Source: Actinostola sp. cb2023 (taxonomy: Eukaryota > Cnidaria > Anthozoa > Actiniaria > Actinostolidae). From it: a stretch of DNA of 64,000 bases. Within the stretch, counting starts at the first letter, position 1. Every line of letters starts with the position of its first letter. Below, piece after piece: positions 1 to 13,205 of this stretch. The DNA lies in contig JAUJYZ010001162.1 in the NCBI GenBank assembly GCA_033675265.1, positions 428,001 to 492,000 on the forward strand. The letters run 5' to 3'. The translations under genes and the position numbers were made by a program. Below the pieces are notes generated by a model, which saw nothing but the letters and a program-made list of their open reading frames with translations, was not told where the DNA came from and did not search any database.

Positions 1-186
1 TGACGTCAACGTAGGCATCATTTATTATACAAAAGTGCCCTTGTGCAAATTACTGACATTTTTAATCTGGCAAAAAGTTTTTCTACAACTTATATACATG
101 ATGTTAAACTTTGTTTTCCATTTCAGAAAAGAGTGCTACTTGAAAAAATATAAATAAGTTATGGCAAATGCCTACGTTGACGTCAC
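1..186. mobile_element. Short inverted-repeat element (MITE-like)
   Basis: The first 18 bases, TGACGTCAACGTAGGCAT, return as their reverse complement at 168-185. The core is AT-rich and has no coding capacity. The element may begin before the window. The class is unknown. Confidence 0.55.
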
Positions 187-333
187 CAAATTAGCATATC
201 ACGATTTCAAACCTTTCTAACTCGCAAATGCAAAGCTCAAATCACAAAATACTGAACCATCCCACTATTCACTTCATATGTAATCGATTTTTAAAATAAA
301 AAAATAAGCGTCATAAGCACTTTAATAGTTTGA

Positions 334-612
334 TATATAGCTAATTGCATAATCGTTGTCGGGTTGAAAATCGTGAAAGCTATGACCAAAAGGAATTCTG
401 GGAAATTAAAACTCTCAAATAACACTGTTAAATCATCGACCTTTTTATCCAGACTTGTAGGATCTTAGTTAAATAGCTCATATACCTTCAAAACTATGAG
501 AACATTGAATATATCTGCATGTAATGTGGCTCATGAACTGATTTCCCATCCACCCTTGCGGTCTCAGCTTCTATGATTTATCATTTTGAACCCGACAACG
601 ATATATATCTAT
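334..612. mobile_element. MITE family A, copy 1 (decayed right end)
   Basis: The left terminus reads TATATAGCTAATTGCATAAT, followed by CGTTGTCGGGTTGAAAATC. About 270 bases closely match the copies at 3905, 21563 and 58447. The right inverted repeat is cut short after AACCCGACAACG and replaced by an AT tract. There is no ORF. It lies upstream of the septin gene. The remaining sequence from 187 to 880 shows nothing else recognisable. Confidence 0.75.
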
Positions 613-880
613 ACTATATCAAATAACATATGACTACCACTTTATTTCTAATCAATAGAGATCTATCTTGGGCAATGGCCTGCTCTTGGCCTCATCTTAG
701 ATCCCACCAACACACAATTATATTATATTTTCAATTATTATCAACAGCATGTCTCAGATGGCCTAACCTCATCTCATGGCCTAGCCAATTTTTAATTAAT
801 TGATTGATTATTAGCATATATATTGATATGGTTGTTGTTCCCTACTAGGGTTACTTTCATACCAGAGTTTCATTGATATT

Positions 881-3800
881 ATGATGGAAACAATGCAATC
901 AATGACCCACTGGGGTAAACTGATGACTCCACTAGATGGCTATGTAGGCTTTGATACGGTCCAAGAACAAATCAGAAAGAAGTCGCTTAAAAGGGGATTT
1001 GAGTTAAACTTGATGGTAGTTGGTAAGTGAGAGTATTGTTCTACCCTGTTATACAATTGCAACTATCCTGTGATCTAAATGTGAATTATCTGCCCACTTC
1101 ATTGATGTTTGTTGTTGTTCAGGTGCGTCTGGGTTGGGCAAATCTACCATGGTGAATACTCTATTTAAGAGCAAAATAAGTCGACCATCTTCTACTGGAA
1201 TTCCATCGTCCATTCCTAAAACAGTCGATGTTAAATCTGTTAGTCATGGTATGTTAACACCTACTTTGAGGTGCTTCCAAGGAAAAGGGTTTGTTAAGGA
1301 AATTTATGTTTTATGTTGTAGTTATTGAAGAAAAAGGAGTAAGGTTGAAGTTAACTCTGACCGATACACCAGGATTTGGTGATCAAATAAACAATGACAA
1401 ATGGTAAGTTTAGTGACGTACTTGTAGAAGTGATTAAAATCTCTCCCTTTCATTCCCTCTCATTGTCTCTAGATATAATGTAGTGAGCATAAAATTATTC
1501 CAGCCATAATTGCCCAAGTGTGCAGTGGTTTCTGTAGCATGAGTCAAAGTTCTACTCTCCCTGGATGGGATGCTAGTCCAACTTAGGTCATCCCTTGCAT
1601 TTAGTTAGATTACACTTGTGTGGAGTGAGACAATGCGAAAGTAAAGTGTCTTGCACAATGTGATCACCTCATATACACCTAGTCCAAAAAATCGTTGTCC
1701 CTGCCGAAAGCAACAAGCAAGAAGCTGACGACCGCAAAGGGCATTGGGACTTTCTCCTTATTCATTTATTCATCCGTAGACATTTTGACAACATGCATTT
1801 TCAAATGGCCGAATAGTTCCAAATGATTGCTATTCAACGCTCGTAGGGATAACTTCTCAAGTACCGCGGATAAATAAAATTAATTAATTAATTAAACTGT
1901 AATGCTATTATTTTCTCAATTTATGTTTTCTTTGATTGCCATTATTTAGCTGGGATCCCATCCTGGAATACATCAATGACCACTACAAGAAATACCTAGA
2001 GGAAGAAACCAACATCAACCGCAAGTCCCGCATACCTGACACTCGTGTACACTGTTGTTTGTACTTCATTGCACCTACAGGACACCGGATGAAGCCAATT
2101 GATGTGGAATTTATGAAACGACTAGACAAGTGTGTTAACATTGTCCCTGTTATTGCTAAAGCTGATAATCTAACTTTAGAGGAAAGAGAAGCATTCAGAA
2201 GAAGAGTAAGTTCAATGTCAAAAGCAAGCTTGATTATTGATTATTATAGGTATATCTGGGGTTGGGTTATCATTTTATTGGGGAAGAGCTTGGTAGTTTA
2301 ACCTAGCAGAGGACTTTGTGTCCTATTGTTATTCTACCCAGTGTAATTGTTATACTGAATATGTAAATAAATAAATAAATAAAGCTACAGGCTGTTATCA
2401 TCTCTATGGGTCAACAATCACCTCTCTAAAACAGAAACTTAGGAATACTTCTGTATGGTTGCAAGTAAATTTATGGTTTATAATCTTTATTTTAATAGAT
2501 ACGTGAAGATATAGAAGCCAACAAAATCCATATTTATCCCATGGTGAAAAGAGACGATTTGGATGAAGAAGAATTAAGGGTAAACTCAAGGATAAGGGTA
2601 AGTTGAGCTGACAAGAAATAGAACTAATCAATAATGTATTGTTGAAACATTAGCAAATGTATGCATAGTGGATAAATGAGAATAAAAGAATGATTGAAAA
2701 TAAACAGTCTACATTACCATAGAATATTTATGGTACTATTCTGGAGAAGAATGAGTCAAATTACAGAAGACAGATCTTTTTAGAGTCTCTTCACTCCATC
2801 ATGGATAAGAACACTACTAATGAAAGAATGTAATTCCCAAAAGCATATATTCCATTGTTAAGTTCGTTAACCCATTCTCTCCTGAGCTATTTTGAGTTTT
2901 TTAGCGATTTTCTGCACCTAATCATGCCATAGGAAATTTCGATTCCATATAAGGGGTTTCCATTGAAATCTTGACAGTTCTGATTGCCCGTGGGCTCGCG
3001 TTTTCACGTGGTTTGCCTTTCTTCTTGGGATCTCTTCGGGGCCAGTAGTTTTAACTGCTTGAAGAGGCCAAGTTTGCATTTTAGAGTGTTTTATAGCCAT
3101 TATTCACCACAGAAGCCCCCAGAACAGCATCATTAAGCTTGACTGGTGTGGTAGAGACCATTCTGCTGAAAGAACCCAGCAGCGAGAAGCGATTTTCACG
3201 AAGACATCTCGGCAGTGCCATATGGAATTCAAAATGGCAGACTCAACTGTGAAATCGTCTCTCTGGTTGTTCGGTGGTGGATTCCAGGACCTACAAAGGC
3301 ATTTTTGGCGACTTTGGACTTGTAAAGAATGCAACCGGTGCAATATTTTGCCTGTAGGACCAAGTGGCTCGACACTCTATAAATTCTAAAAAACGGAAAG
3401 GGCGGGATGCTTGCTGTCGAAAATTCCCGTATGTTCCTGGCATCCTTTTCTGGCGTGCAGAAGGAAAACACGTGTTTGCGAAAAGTGGTCCTAAGGAAAT
3501 GGCTATTGTTCGGCGAGTTAAGGAAGAGAGAGGGAGAAATTCACGACTATATCAAGAAGAGGGATGGAAGTTTGCTGAGAAAGTGGCGTTTTGTTTCGCA
3601 ATGATGTATTTTGGAAGAAAATCCAAGTCAAATGTCGTTCATTTTCGTGGTGTGAAATTGCGTCAAAAACACACATTTTTGATTTCTATGAAAAACAAAT
3701 TGAACTAATGCCCAGAAATCGGACCTGTAAGTCAGTTTACTTGAGGTTAAAATTTGAAGAGTTATCTAGTTGTCACTAATAACTGGCCATGAGATCGATG

Positions 3801-6800
3801 TTACGAAAATTCAGAAAGTTAGAATTTTTCAAAGCAGTATCGATGTTTACGGCCGGTTTCGGCACAGGTAGTCGAAGCTCACTGTTTGTGGCTATTTACT
3901 AGAGATATATAGCTAATTGCATAATCGTTGTCGGGTCGAAAGTCATGAAAGCTATGACCAAAAGGAATTCTGGGAAATTAAAACTCTCAAATAACACCAT
4001 CAAATGATAGACTTTTTTATCCAGACTTGTAGGATCTTAGTTAAATAGCTCATATACCTTCAAAACTACGAGAACATTGAATATATCTGTATGTAATGCG
4101 GATCATGAACTGATTTCCCATCCATCCTTGCGGTCTCAGCTTCTATGATTTATGATTTTCAACCCGACAACGATTATGCAATTAGTTATATGTGACTAAA
4201 ACGAAACATGGAATAAAATCGTTGAATCTTATTAAAATCCAATAAGACTTACATGGTGTCTTCTTTATATACTTGGTTATCCTCCTGCTGAGTTACAGCG
4301 AATTTCGTTAAGGTTTAGCTGCTTTTCCCTTGCCACTCATAAGAGGAGGAAAGACCATGTAAGTCTTATTGGATTTTAATATGATTCAACGATTTTATTC
4401 CATGTTTCGTTTAGTCACATATATCGCTAGTAAATAGCCACAAACAGTGAGCTTGGGCTACCTGTGGTTTCGGCCGGTGTAGGAGTCAATGGGTTAAGAA
4501 GGGACACAAAGGAGTGAACCATGACTTAATATTCATACCTGATGAAGACTCACAGACGGAGTCGAAAATTCGTTTTCAAGCATTTTAGATGTGATATATT
4601 TTTTTACATTTTGATAAACTACAGTAATTGATAGGTAGAAGGTGCACTACATGTAAATTGGCATGGAGTAGCAATTGAATGAATGAATGGATGAATGAAT
4701 GGAAGAACATTGTCATAATGAAAAAAAGAAGAAAAAAAAGTTGTTGTATCTTTTGCAACTCATATTTATCATATTTTCTTAACTTGATGCTACAATAAAT
4801 ACAGCTTATTTGATGGTTTGACAGATAATATGTGCAGATATTTCACAATTTGTGTCTAGTATGACTGAGGAACAATATGAGCAATGAGTAAAATGTTCTC
4901 AAGTATTATCTGTCTAACCATCGAATAAGGGATTTATTATTCCATTATATATATATATACTGTATTTGTTTACATTTTTGTTTTGGTTCATTCAAGTTTG
5001 ACCATTTCTCCTCTATTATAATGGACCACTGGGTAATACTCTGGCATATTTCACAATATTAATATTATTTTGCTGTTATAATTGCAGGAGCAGCTGCCAT
5101 TTGCTGTAGTGGGAAGTGATCGTTTTGTAACTGTATCTGGCAAATCAGTTCTTGGAAGAAAGACAAAATGGGGACTTATAGAAGGTTAGTCATTTGTTGA
5201 TCAGTGTAGTTCCCTCTGAGTTGGGATATAGAAGGTTAGTCATTTGTTGATCAGTGTAGTTCTCTCTGAGTTGGGATATAGAAGGTTAGTCATTTGTTGA
5301 TCAGTGTAGTTCCCTCTGAGTTGGGATATAGAAGGTTAGTCATTTGTTGATCAGTGTAGTTCTCTCTGAGTTGGGATATAGAAGGTTAGTCATTTGTTGA
5401 TCAGTGTAGTTCTCTCTGAGTTGGGATATAGAAGGTTAGTCATTTGTTGATCAGTGTAGTTCTCTCTGAGTTGGGATATAGAAGGTTAGTCATTTGTTGA
5501 TCAGTGTAGTTCTCTCTGAGTTGGGATATAGAAGGTTAGTCATTTGTTGATCAGTGTAGTTCTCTCTGAGTTGGGATATAGAAGGTTAGTCATTTGTTGA
5601 TCAGTGTAGTTCTCTCTGAGTTGGGATATAGAAGGTTAGTCATTTGTTGATCAGTGTAGTTCCCTCTGAGTTGGGATATAGAAGGTTAGTCATTTGTTGA
5701 TCAGTGTAGTTCCCTCTGAGTTGGGATATAGAAGGTTAGTCATTTGTTGATCAGTGTAGTTCTCTCTGAGTTGGGATATAGAAGGTTAGTCATTTGTTGA
5801 TCAGTGTAGTTCTCTCTGAGTTGGGATATAGAAGGTTAGTCATTTGTTGATCAGTGTAGTTCTCTCTGAGTTGGGATATAGAAGGTTAGTCATTTGTTGA
5901 TCAGTGTAGTTCTCTCTGAGTTGGGATATAGAAGGTTAGTCATTTGTTGATCAGTGTAGTTCTCTCTGAGTTGGGATATAGAAGTTAGTCATTTGTTGAT
6001 CAGTGTAGTTCTCTCTGAGTTGGGATATAGGTTAGTAGATCAAGGTTAGTCATTTGTTGATCAGTGTAGTTCTCTCTGAGTTGGGATATAGAAGGTTAGT
6101 CATTTGTTGATCAGTGTAGTTCTCTCTGAGTTGGGATATAGAAGGTTAGTCATTTGTTGATCAGTGTAGTTCTCTCTGAGTTGGGATATAGAAGGTTAGT
6201 CATTTTTGTTGATCAGTGTAGTTCTCTCTGAGTTAGTTCTCTCTGAGTTGGGATATAGAAGGTTAGTCATTTGTTGATCAGTGTAGTTCTCTCTGAGTTG
6301 GGATATAGAAGGTTAGTCATTTGTTGATCAGTGTAGTTCTCTGAGTTGGGATATAGAAGGTTAGTCATTTGTTGATCAGTGTAGTTCTCTCTGAGTTGGG
6401 ATATAGAAGGTTAGTCATTTTTGATTGATCAGTGTAGTTCTCTCTCTCTGAGTTGGGATATAGAAGGTTAGTCATTTGTTGATCAGTGTAGTTCTCTCTG
6501 AGTTGGGATATAGAAGGTTAGTCATTTGTTGATCAGTGTAGTTCTCTGAGTTGGGATATAGAAGGTTAGTCATTTGTTGATCAGTGTAGTTCTCTCTGAG
6601 TTGGGATATAGAAGCTTAGTCATTTGTTGATCAGTGTAGTTCTCTCTGAGTTGGGATATAGAAGGTTAGTCATTTGTTGATCAGTGTAGTTCTCTCTGAG
6701 TTGGGATATAGAAGGTTAGTCATTTGTTGATCAGTGTAGTTCTCTCTGAGTTGGGATATAGAAGGTTAGTCATTTGTTGATCAGTGTAGTTCTCTCTGAG

Positions 6801-9800
6801 TTGGGATATAGAAGGTTAGTCATTTGTTGATCAGTGTAGTTCTCTCTGAGTTGGGATATAGAAGGTTAGTCATTTGTTGATCAGTGTAGTTCTCTCTGAG
6901 TTGGGATATAGAAGGTTAGTCATTTGTTGATCAGTGTAGTTAGTCATTTGTTGATCAGTGTAGTTCTCTCTGAGTTGGGATATAGAAGGTTAGTCATTTG
7001 TTGATCAGTGTAGTTCTCTCTGAGTTGGGATATAGAAGGTTAGTCATTTGTTGATCAGTGTAGTTCTCTCTGAGTTGGGATATAGAAGGTTAGTCATTTG
7101 TTGATCAGTGTAGTTCTCTCTGAGTTGGGATATAGAAGGTTAGTCATTTGTTGATCAGTGTAGTTCTCTCTGAGTTGGGATTTGTTGAAGGTTAGTCATT
7201 TGTTGATCAGTGTAGTTCTCTCTGAGTTGGGATATAGAAGGTTAGTCATTTGTTGATCAGTGTAGTTCTCTCTGAGTTTGGGATATAGAAGGTTAGTCAT
7301 TTGTTGATCAGTGTAGTTCTCTCTGAGTTGGGATATAGAAGGTTAGTCATTTGTTGATCAGTGTAGTTCTCTCTGAGTTGGGATATAGAAGGTTAGTCAT
7401 TTGTTGATCAGTGTAGTTCTCTCTGAGTTGGGATATAGAAGGTTAGTCATATAGAAGGTTAGTCATTTGTTGATCAGTGTAGTTCTCTCTGAGTTGGGAT
7501 ATAGAAGGTTAGTCATTTGTTGATCAGTGTAGTTCTCTCTGAGTTGGGATATAGAAGGTTAGTCATTTGTTGATCAGTGTAGTTCTCTCTGAGTTGGGAT
7601 ATAGAAGGTTAGTCATTTGTTGATCAGTGTAGTTCTCTCTGAGTTGGGATATAGAAGGTTAGTCATTTGTTGATCAGTGTAGTTCTCTCTGAGTTGGGAT
7701 ATAGAAGGTTAGTCATTTGTTGATCAGTGTAGTTCTCTCTGAGTTGGGATATAGAAGGTTAGTCATTTGTTGATCAGTGTAGTTCTCTCTGAGTTGGGAT
7801 ATAGAAGGTTAGTCATTTGTTGATCAGTGTAGTTCTCTCTGAGTTGGGATATAGAAGGTTAGTCATTTGTTGATCAGTGTAGTTTCTCTCTGAGTTGGGA
7901 TATAGAAGGTTAGTCATTTGTTGATCAGTGTAGTTCTCTCTGAGTTGGGATATAGAAGGTTAGTCATTTGTTGATCAGTGTAGTTCCCTCTGAGTTGGGG
8001 TTAGTCATTTGTTGATCAGTGTAGTTCTCTCTGAGTTGGGATATAGAAGGTTAGTCATTTGTTGATCAGTGTAGTTCTCTCTGAGTTGGGATATTAGTAG
8101 TCATTTGTTGATCAGTGTAGTTCTCTCTGAGTTGGGATATAGAAGGTTAGTCATTTGTTGATCAGTGTAGTTCTCTCTGAGTTGGGATATAGAAGGTTTA
8201 TTTGTTGTCTCTCTTTGTTGATCAGGTTAGTCATTTGTTGATCAGTGTAGTTCCCTCTGAGTTGGGATATAGAAGGTTAGTCATTTGTTGATCAGTGTAG
8301 TTCCCTCTGAGTTGGGATATAGAAGGTTAGTCATTTGTTGATCAGTGTAGTTCTCTCTGAGTTGGGATATAGAAGGTTAGTCATTTGTTGATCAGAAGGT
8401 TAGTGTGTAGTTCTCTCTGAGTTGGGATATAGAAGGTTAGTCATTTGTTGATCAGTGTAGTTCCCTCTGAGTTGGGATATAGAAGGTTAGTCATTTGTTG
8501 ATCAGTGTAGTTGTTCTCTGAGTTGGGATATAGAAGGTTAGTCATTTGTTGATCAGTTCCCTCTGAGTTGGGTAGAAGGTTAGTAGTTCTCTCTGAGTTG
8601 GGATATAGAAGGTTAGTCATTTGTTGATCAGTGTAGTTCTCTCTGAGTTGGGATATAGAAGGTTAGTCATTTGTTGATCAGTGTAGTTCCCTCTGAGTTG
8701 GGATATAGAAGGTTAGTCATTTGTTGATCAGTGTAGTTCTCTCTGAGTTGGGATATAGAAGGTTAGTCATTTGTTGATCAGTGTAGTTCCCTCTGAGTTG
8801 GGATATAGAAGGTTAGTCATTTGTTGATATAGAAGGTTAGTCATTTGTTGTGTAGTTCTCTCTGAGTTGGGATATAGAAGGTTAGTCATTTGTTGATCAG
8901 TGTAGTTAGTCAGTGTAGTTCTCTGAGTTGGGATATATAGAAGGTTAGTCATTTGTTGATCAGTGTAGTTCTCTCTGAGTTGGGATATAGAAGGTTAGTC
9001 ATTTGTTGATCATTTGTGTGTAGTTCTCTCTGAGTTGGGATATAGAAGGTTAGTCATTTGTTGATCAGTGTAGTAGTTCTCTCTGAGTTGGGATATAGAA
9101 GGTTAGTCATTTGTTGATCAGTGTAGTTCTCTCTGAGTTGGGATATAGAAGGTTAGTCATTTGTTGATGTAGTCATTTCTCTGAGTGGGATATAGAAGGT
9201 TAGTCATTTGTTGATCAGTGTAGTTCCCTCTGAGTTGGGATATAGAAGGTTAGTCATTTGTTGATCAGTGTAGTTCTCTGAGTTGGGATATAGAAGGTTA
9301 GTCATTTGTTGATCAGTGTAGTTCCCTCTGAGTTGGGATATAGAAGGTTAGTCATTTGTTGATCAGTGTAGTTCTCTCTGAGTTGGGATATAGAAGGTTA
9401 GTCATTTGTTGAAGGTTAGTTAGTCATTTGTTGATCAGTGTAGTTCTCTCTGTTGGGATATAGAAGGTTAGTCATTTTTTGATCAGTGTATAGAAGGTTA
9501 GTCATTTGTTGATCAGTGTAGTTCTCTCTGAGTTGGGATATAGAAGGTTAGTCATTTGTTGATCAGTGTAGTTCTCTCTGAGTTGGGATATAGAAGGTTA
9601 GTCATTTGTTGATCAGTGTAGTTCTCTCTGAGTTGGGATATAGAAGGTTAGTCATTTGTTGATCAGTGTAGTTCTCTCTGAGTTGGGATATAGAAGGTTA
9701 GTCATTTGTTGATCAGTGTAGTTCTCTGAGTTGGGATATAGAAGGTTAGTCATTTGTTGATCAGTGTAGTTCTCTCTGAGTTGGGATATAGAAGGTTAGT

Positions 9801-12637
9801 CATTTGTTGATCAGTGTAGTTCTCTCTGAGTTGTTGGATATAGTTCTCTCTGAGTTGGGAAGATCAGTTAGTCATTTGTTGATCAGTGTAGTTCCCTCTG
9901 AGTTGGGATATAGAAGTTGATCATTTGTTGATCAGTGTAGTTCTCTCTGAGTTGGGATATAGAAGGTTAGTCATTTGTTGATCAGTGTAGTTCCCTCTGA
10001 GTTGGGATATAGAAGGTTAGTCATTTGTTGATCAGTGTAGTTCCCTCTGAGTTGGGATATAGAAGGTTAGTCATTTTTGTTGATCAGATATGTAGTTCCT
10101 CTGAGTTGGGATATAGAAGGAAGGTTTAGTCATTTGTTGAGGTTAGTCATTTGTTGATCAGTGTAGTTCTCTCTGAGTTGGGATATAGAAGGTTAGTCAT
10201 TTGTTGATCAGTGTAGTTCTCTCTGAGTTGGGATATAGAAGGTTAGTCATTTGTTGATCAGTGTAGTGTAGTTCCCTCTGAGTTGGGATATATAAGGTTA
10301 GTCATTTGTTGATCAGTGTAGGTTCTCTCTGAGTTGGGATATAGAAGGTTAGTCATTTGTTGATCAGTGTAGTTCTCTCTGAGTTGGGATATAGAAGGTT
10401 AGTCATTTGTTGATCAGTGTAGTTCTCTCTGAGTTGGGATATAGAAGGTTAGTCATTTGTTGATCAGTGTAGTTCTCTCTGAGTTGGGATATAGAAGGTT
10501 AGTCATTTGTTGATCAGTGTAGTTCTCTCTGAGTTGGGATATAGAAGGTTAGTCATTTGTTGATCAGTGTAGTTCTCTCTGAGTTGGGATATAGAAGGTT
10601 AGTCATTTGTTGATCAGTGTAGTTCTCTCTGAGTTGGGATATAGAAGGTTAGTCATTTGTTGGTTAGTCATTTGATTAGAAGGTTAGTCATTTGTTGATC
10701 AGTGTAGTTTCTCTCTGAGTTGGGATATAGAAGGTTAGTCATTTGTTGAGTCATTTGTTGATCAGTGTAGTTCTCTCTGAGTTGGGATATAGAAGGTTAG
10801 TCATTTGTTGATCAGTTATTCCCTCTGAGTTGGGATATAGAAGGTTAGTCATTTGAGTTGAGGTCTGTAGTCAGTCCCTCTCTCTGAGTTGGGATATAGA
10901 AGGTTAGTCATTTGTTGATCAGTGTAGTTCCCTCTGAGTTGGGATATAGAAGGTTAGTCATTTGTTGATCAGTGTGTAGTTCCCTCTGAGTTGGGATATA
11001 GAAGGTTAGTCATTTGTTGATCAGTGTAGTTCTCTCTGAGTTGGGATATAGAAGGTTAGTCATTTGTTGATTGTAGTTCCCTCTGAGTTGGGATATAGAA
11101 GGTTAGTCATTTGTTGATCAGTGTAGTTTCTCTGAGTTGGGATATAGAAGGTTAGTCATTTGTTGATCAGTGTAGTTCTCTCTGAGTTGGGATATAGAAG
11201 GTTAGTCATTTGTTGATCAGTGTAGTTCCCTCTGAGTTGGGATATAGAAGGTTAGTCATTTGTTGATCAGTTAGTTCTCTCTGAGTTGGGATATAGAAGG
11301 TTAGTCATTTGTTGATCTCTGTAGTTTCTCTGAGTTGGGATATATAGAAGGTTAGTCATTTGTTGATCAGTGTAGTTTCTCTGAGTTGGGATATAGAAGG
11401 TTAGTCATTTGTTGATCAGTGTAGTTCTCTCTGAGTTGGGGATATAGTCATTTGTTGATCAGTCAGTTGGGATAGAAGGTAGTCATTTGTTGATCTCTGA
11501 GTTGGGATATAGAAGGTTAGTCATTTGTTGATCAGTGTAGTTCTCTCTGAGTTGGGATATAGAAGGTTAGTCATTTGTTGATCAGTGTAGTTCCCTCTGA
11601 GTTGGGATATAGAAGGTTAGTCATTTGTTGATCAGTGTAGTTCTCTCTGAGTTGGGATATAGAAGGTTAGTCATTTGTTGATCAGTGTAGTTCTCTCTGA
11701 GTTGGGATATAGAAGGTTAGTCATTTGTTGATCAGTGTAGTTGATCCTCTGAGTTGGGATATAGAAGGTTAGTCATTTGTTGATCAGTGTAGTTCCCTCT
11801 GAGTTTGGGATATAGAAGGTTAGTCATTTGTTGATCAGTGTAGTTCCCTCTGAGTTGGGATATAGAAGGTTAGTCATTTGTTGATCAGTGTAGTTCCCTC
11901 TGAGTTGGGATATAGAAGGTTAGTCAGTTTTTCATTTGTTGATCAGTGTAGTTCCCTCTGAGTTGGGATATAGAAGGTTAGTCATTTTGATTGATCAGTG
12001 TAGTTCCCTCTGAGTTGGGATATAGAAGGTTAGTCATTTGTTGATCAGTGTAGTTTCCTCTGAGTTGGGATATAGAAGGTTAGTCATTTGTTGATCAGTG
12101 TAGTTCCCTCTTTGGGATATGATTATCATTTGTTGTGTAGTAGTTCTCTCTGAGTTGGGATATAGAAGGTTAGTCATTTGTTGATCAGTGTAGTTCCCTC
12201 TGAGTTGGGATACCTGTGGTATGTCCTTGGCATATAGTCAGGATTAAACTTGGTACCTCTTGATGCAGTCTCTGTAACTGATAGTCCCTATCATGTTTCT
12301 AATGGTCGATTTATTTCTTTTCAGTTGAAAACAAAAACCACTGTGAGTTTTCACAGTTGCGAGACATGCTGATAAGGTAACTATGAACTCCACATACCGT
12401 ACTACCTATTGTCAAATAAGTATTGACATTTATATATATTTATATATATATATAAAATAAAAAATAAAAAAAGTATTGACATGGTACATCTTGCATTCCA
12501 GGACTCATATGCAAGACTTAAAAGAAGTAACTAATACTATCCACTATGAGAGCTATCGTAGGATTCATCTAACAGAGCAGCAGAAAAATAAAATAGATCT
12601 GAGCGATATTGGTGACACACAAGAAAGCAAGATTTAA
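881..12637 (+). CDS. Septin, SEPT3/9/12-like GTPase (8 coding exons)
   Basis: Exons: 881-1022, 1123-1248, 1322-1403, 1950-2205, 2499-2597, 5088-5184, 12325-12376, 12502-12637 (stop). This is 990 nt, 329 residues, with all junction phases consistent. Septins are GTP-binding proteins that assemble into filaments at membranes and the cell cortex. Visible motifs are the P-loop GASGLGKST (48-56), DTPGFGD (104-110), AKAD (186-189), and the septin-unique region with GRKTKWG and THMQDL near the C-terminus. Words such as NINRK and [14 protein letters not shown] favour the SEPT3/9/12 branch over SEPT7. The tail ends soon after the septin-unique element, without a long coiled coil. The ATG at 881 is in frame and followed by a short leader, but an acceptor-like CAG at 863-865 leaves room for an upstream exon. 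Intron 6 is almost entirely minisatellite. Identification is secure; the first exon is less so. Confidence 0.93.
3863..4466. mobile_element. Fold-back element with CACAGGTA ends
   Basis: The left arm CACAGGTAG...AAGCTCACTG and the right arm CAGTGAGCTT...CTACCTGTG are complementary, and GTTTCGG flanks both sides, which suggests a 7-8 bp target duplication. The arms continue at 4192-4250 and 4330-4430 (ACTTACATGG against CCATGTAAGT). The left arm is interrupted by MITE A copy 2. The end sequence is shared with the fold-back at 47532-47900. Confidence 0.6.
3905..4191. mobile_element. MITE family A, copy 2
   Basis: Nearly identical to copies 1, 3 and 4. It has TATATAGCTAATTGCATAAT at the left and the inverted ATTATGCAATTAGTTATAT at the right. 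It is inserted inside the fold-back's left arm, so it is the younger of the two. Confidence 0.8.
5177..12212 (+). repeat. 50-bp minisatellite, about 140 copies, filling septin intron 6
   Basis: A 50-bp unit begins TATAGAAGGTTAGTCATTTG and ends GAGTTGGGA, and is repeated for about 7 kb. Most units are identical apart from a T/C change (TTCTCTCTG or TTCCCTCTG). There are scattered truncated or scrambled units, especially between about 8.0 and 11.5 kb. The first unit overlaps the end of exon 6: TATAGAAG is coding and GTTAGT is the donor, so each complete unit contains a copy of the exon-intron junction. Reading through any copy gives GAA GGT TAG, an immediate stop. Confidence 0.97.
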
Positions 12638-13205
12638 TTGCCATCGCATTCAGCAGACGCCTTGGAACTTGCATCTACCACCAGTCCTCTCATTACCTTA
12701 CATCAAATTGAGGATGTGAGATCACCATTTTAAAATGTATAGGTCGTGTTGACCTTCTTTGGAATATTTACAAAAGTTTATAGTTGAATTATTATAAGAT
12801 TTTAGAATATAAACTTAACATTCTGTCATGAATCGTATTGGGCAGACATGACTACACTCAGCAGAAAGAAGTTATTGGATCATGAACAAAGATCCCAAAG
12901 ATCAAACAACAATATCATTATCAGTTCCAAACCCCCTCTGTATGTAACCCTTTCTGGGATCCATGTGCTTACCAATCCCTCCCGGTCAATAGACCAACAG
13001 GAAGCCCAGAGAGTAGAAAAAAACAGGGACACGTACATGTGTATTGTAGAAATGACTACATGTCTTATCTCCAATCTCCTTACAAAAGAGGTAGAACATT
13101 ATTTGAAAATTATGGAGATAGGGTTCAAAAAAACAATATTGTTAAAATTATGGCAGTTGTGCCAGTTAATCTCTTCAAGATACAACAAATTAAATAGTGA
13201 ATAAA
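12638..13205 (+). other. Probable 3' UTR of the septin gene
   Basis: AT-rich sequence follows the septin stop, and AATAAA lies at 13200-13205. Open frames here (for example 12848-13204) have no domain signature and are treated as untranslated. Confidence 0.4.

Larger units (their letters stand above)
2867..4497. mobile_element. Non-autonomous element with TTAACCCATT ends, host of nested insertions
   Basis: The left end, TTAACCCATTCTCTCCT, and the right end, AGGAGTCAATGGGTTAA, form inverted repeats, both edged by TTAA as in piggyBac-type insertions. It sits in septin intron 5. The interior has no convincing gene; open frames at 3364-3708 lack any recognisable domain. A fold-back element (3863-4466) lies inside it, and a MITE (3905-4191) lies inside that. 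Assignment to piggyBac rests only on the TTAA. Confidence 0.5.

Noticed and set aside
3364..3708. 114-codon frame in septin intron 5
   Set aside because: Lies inside a non-autonomous transposon, overlaps other open frames, and has no recognisable motif.
5177..12212. CRISPR array
   Set aside because: Tandem repeat without unique spacers, in an animal intron.
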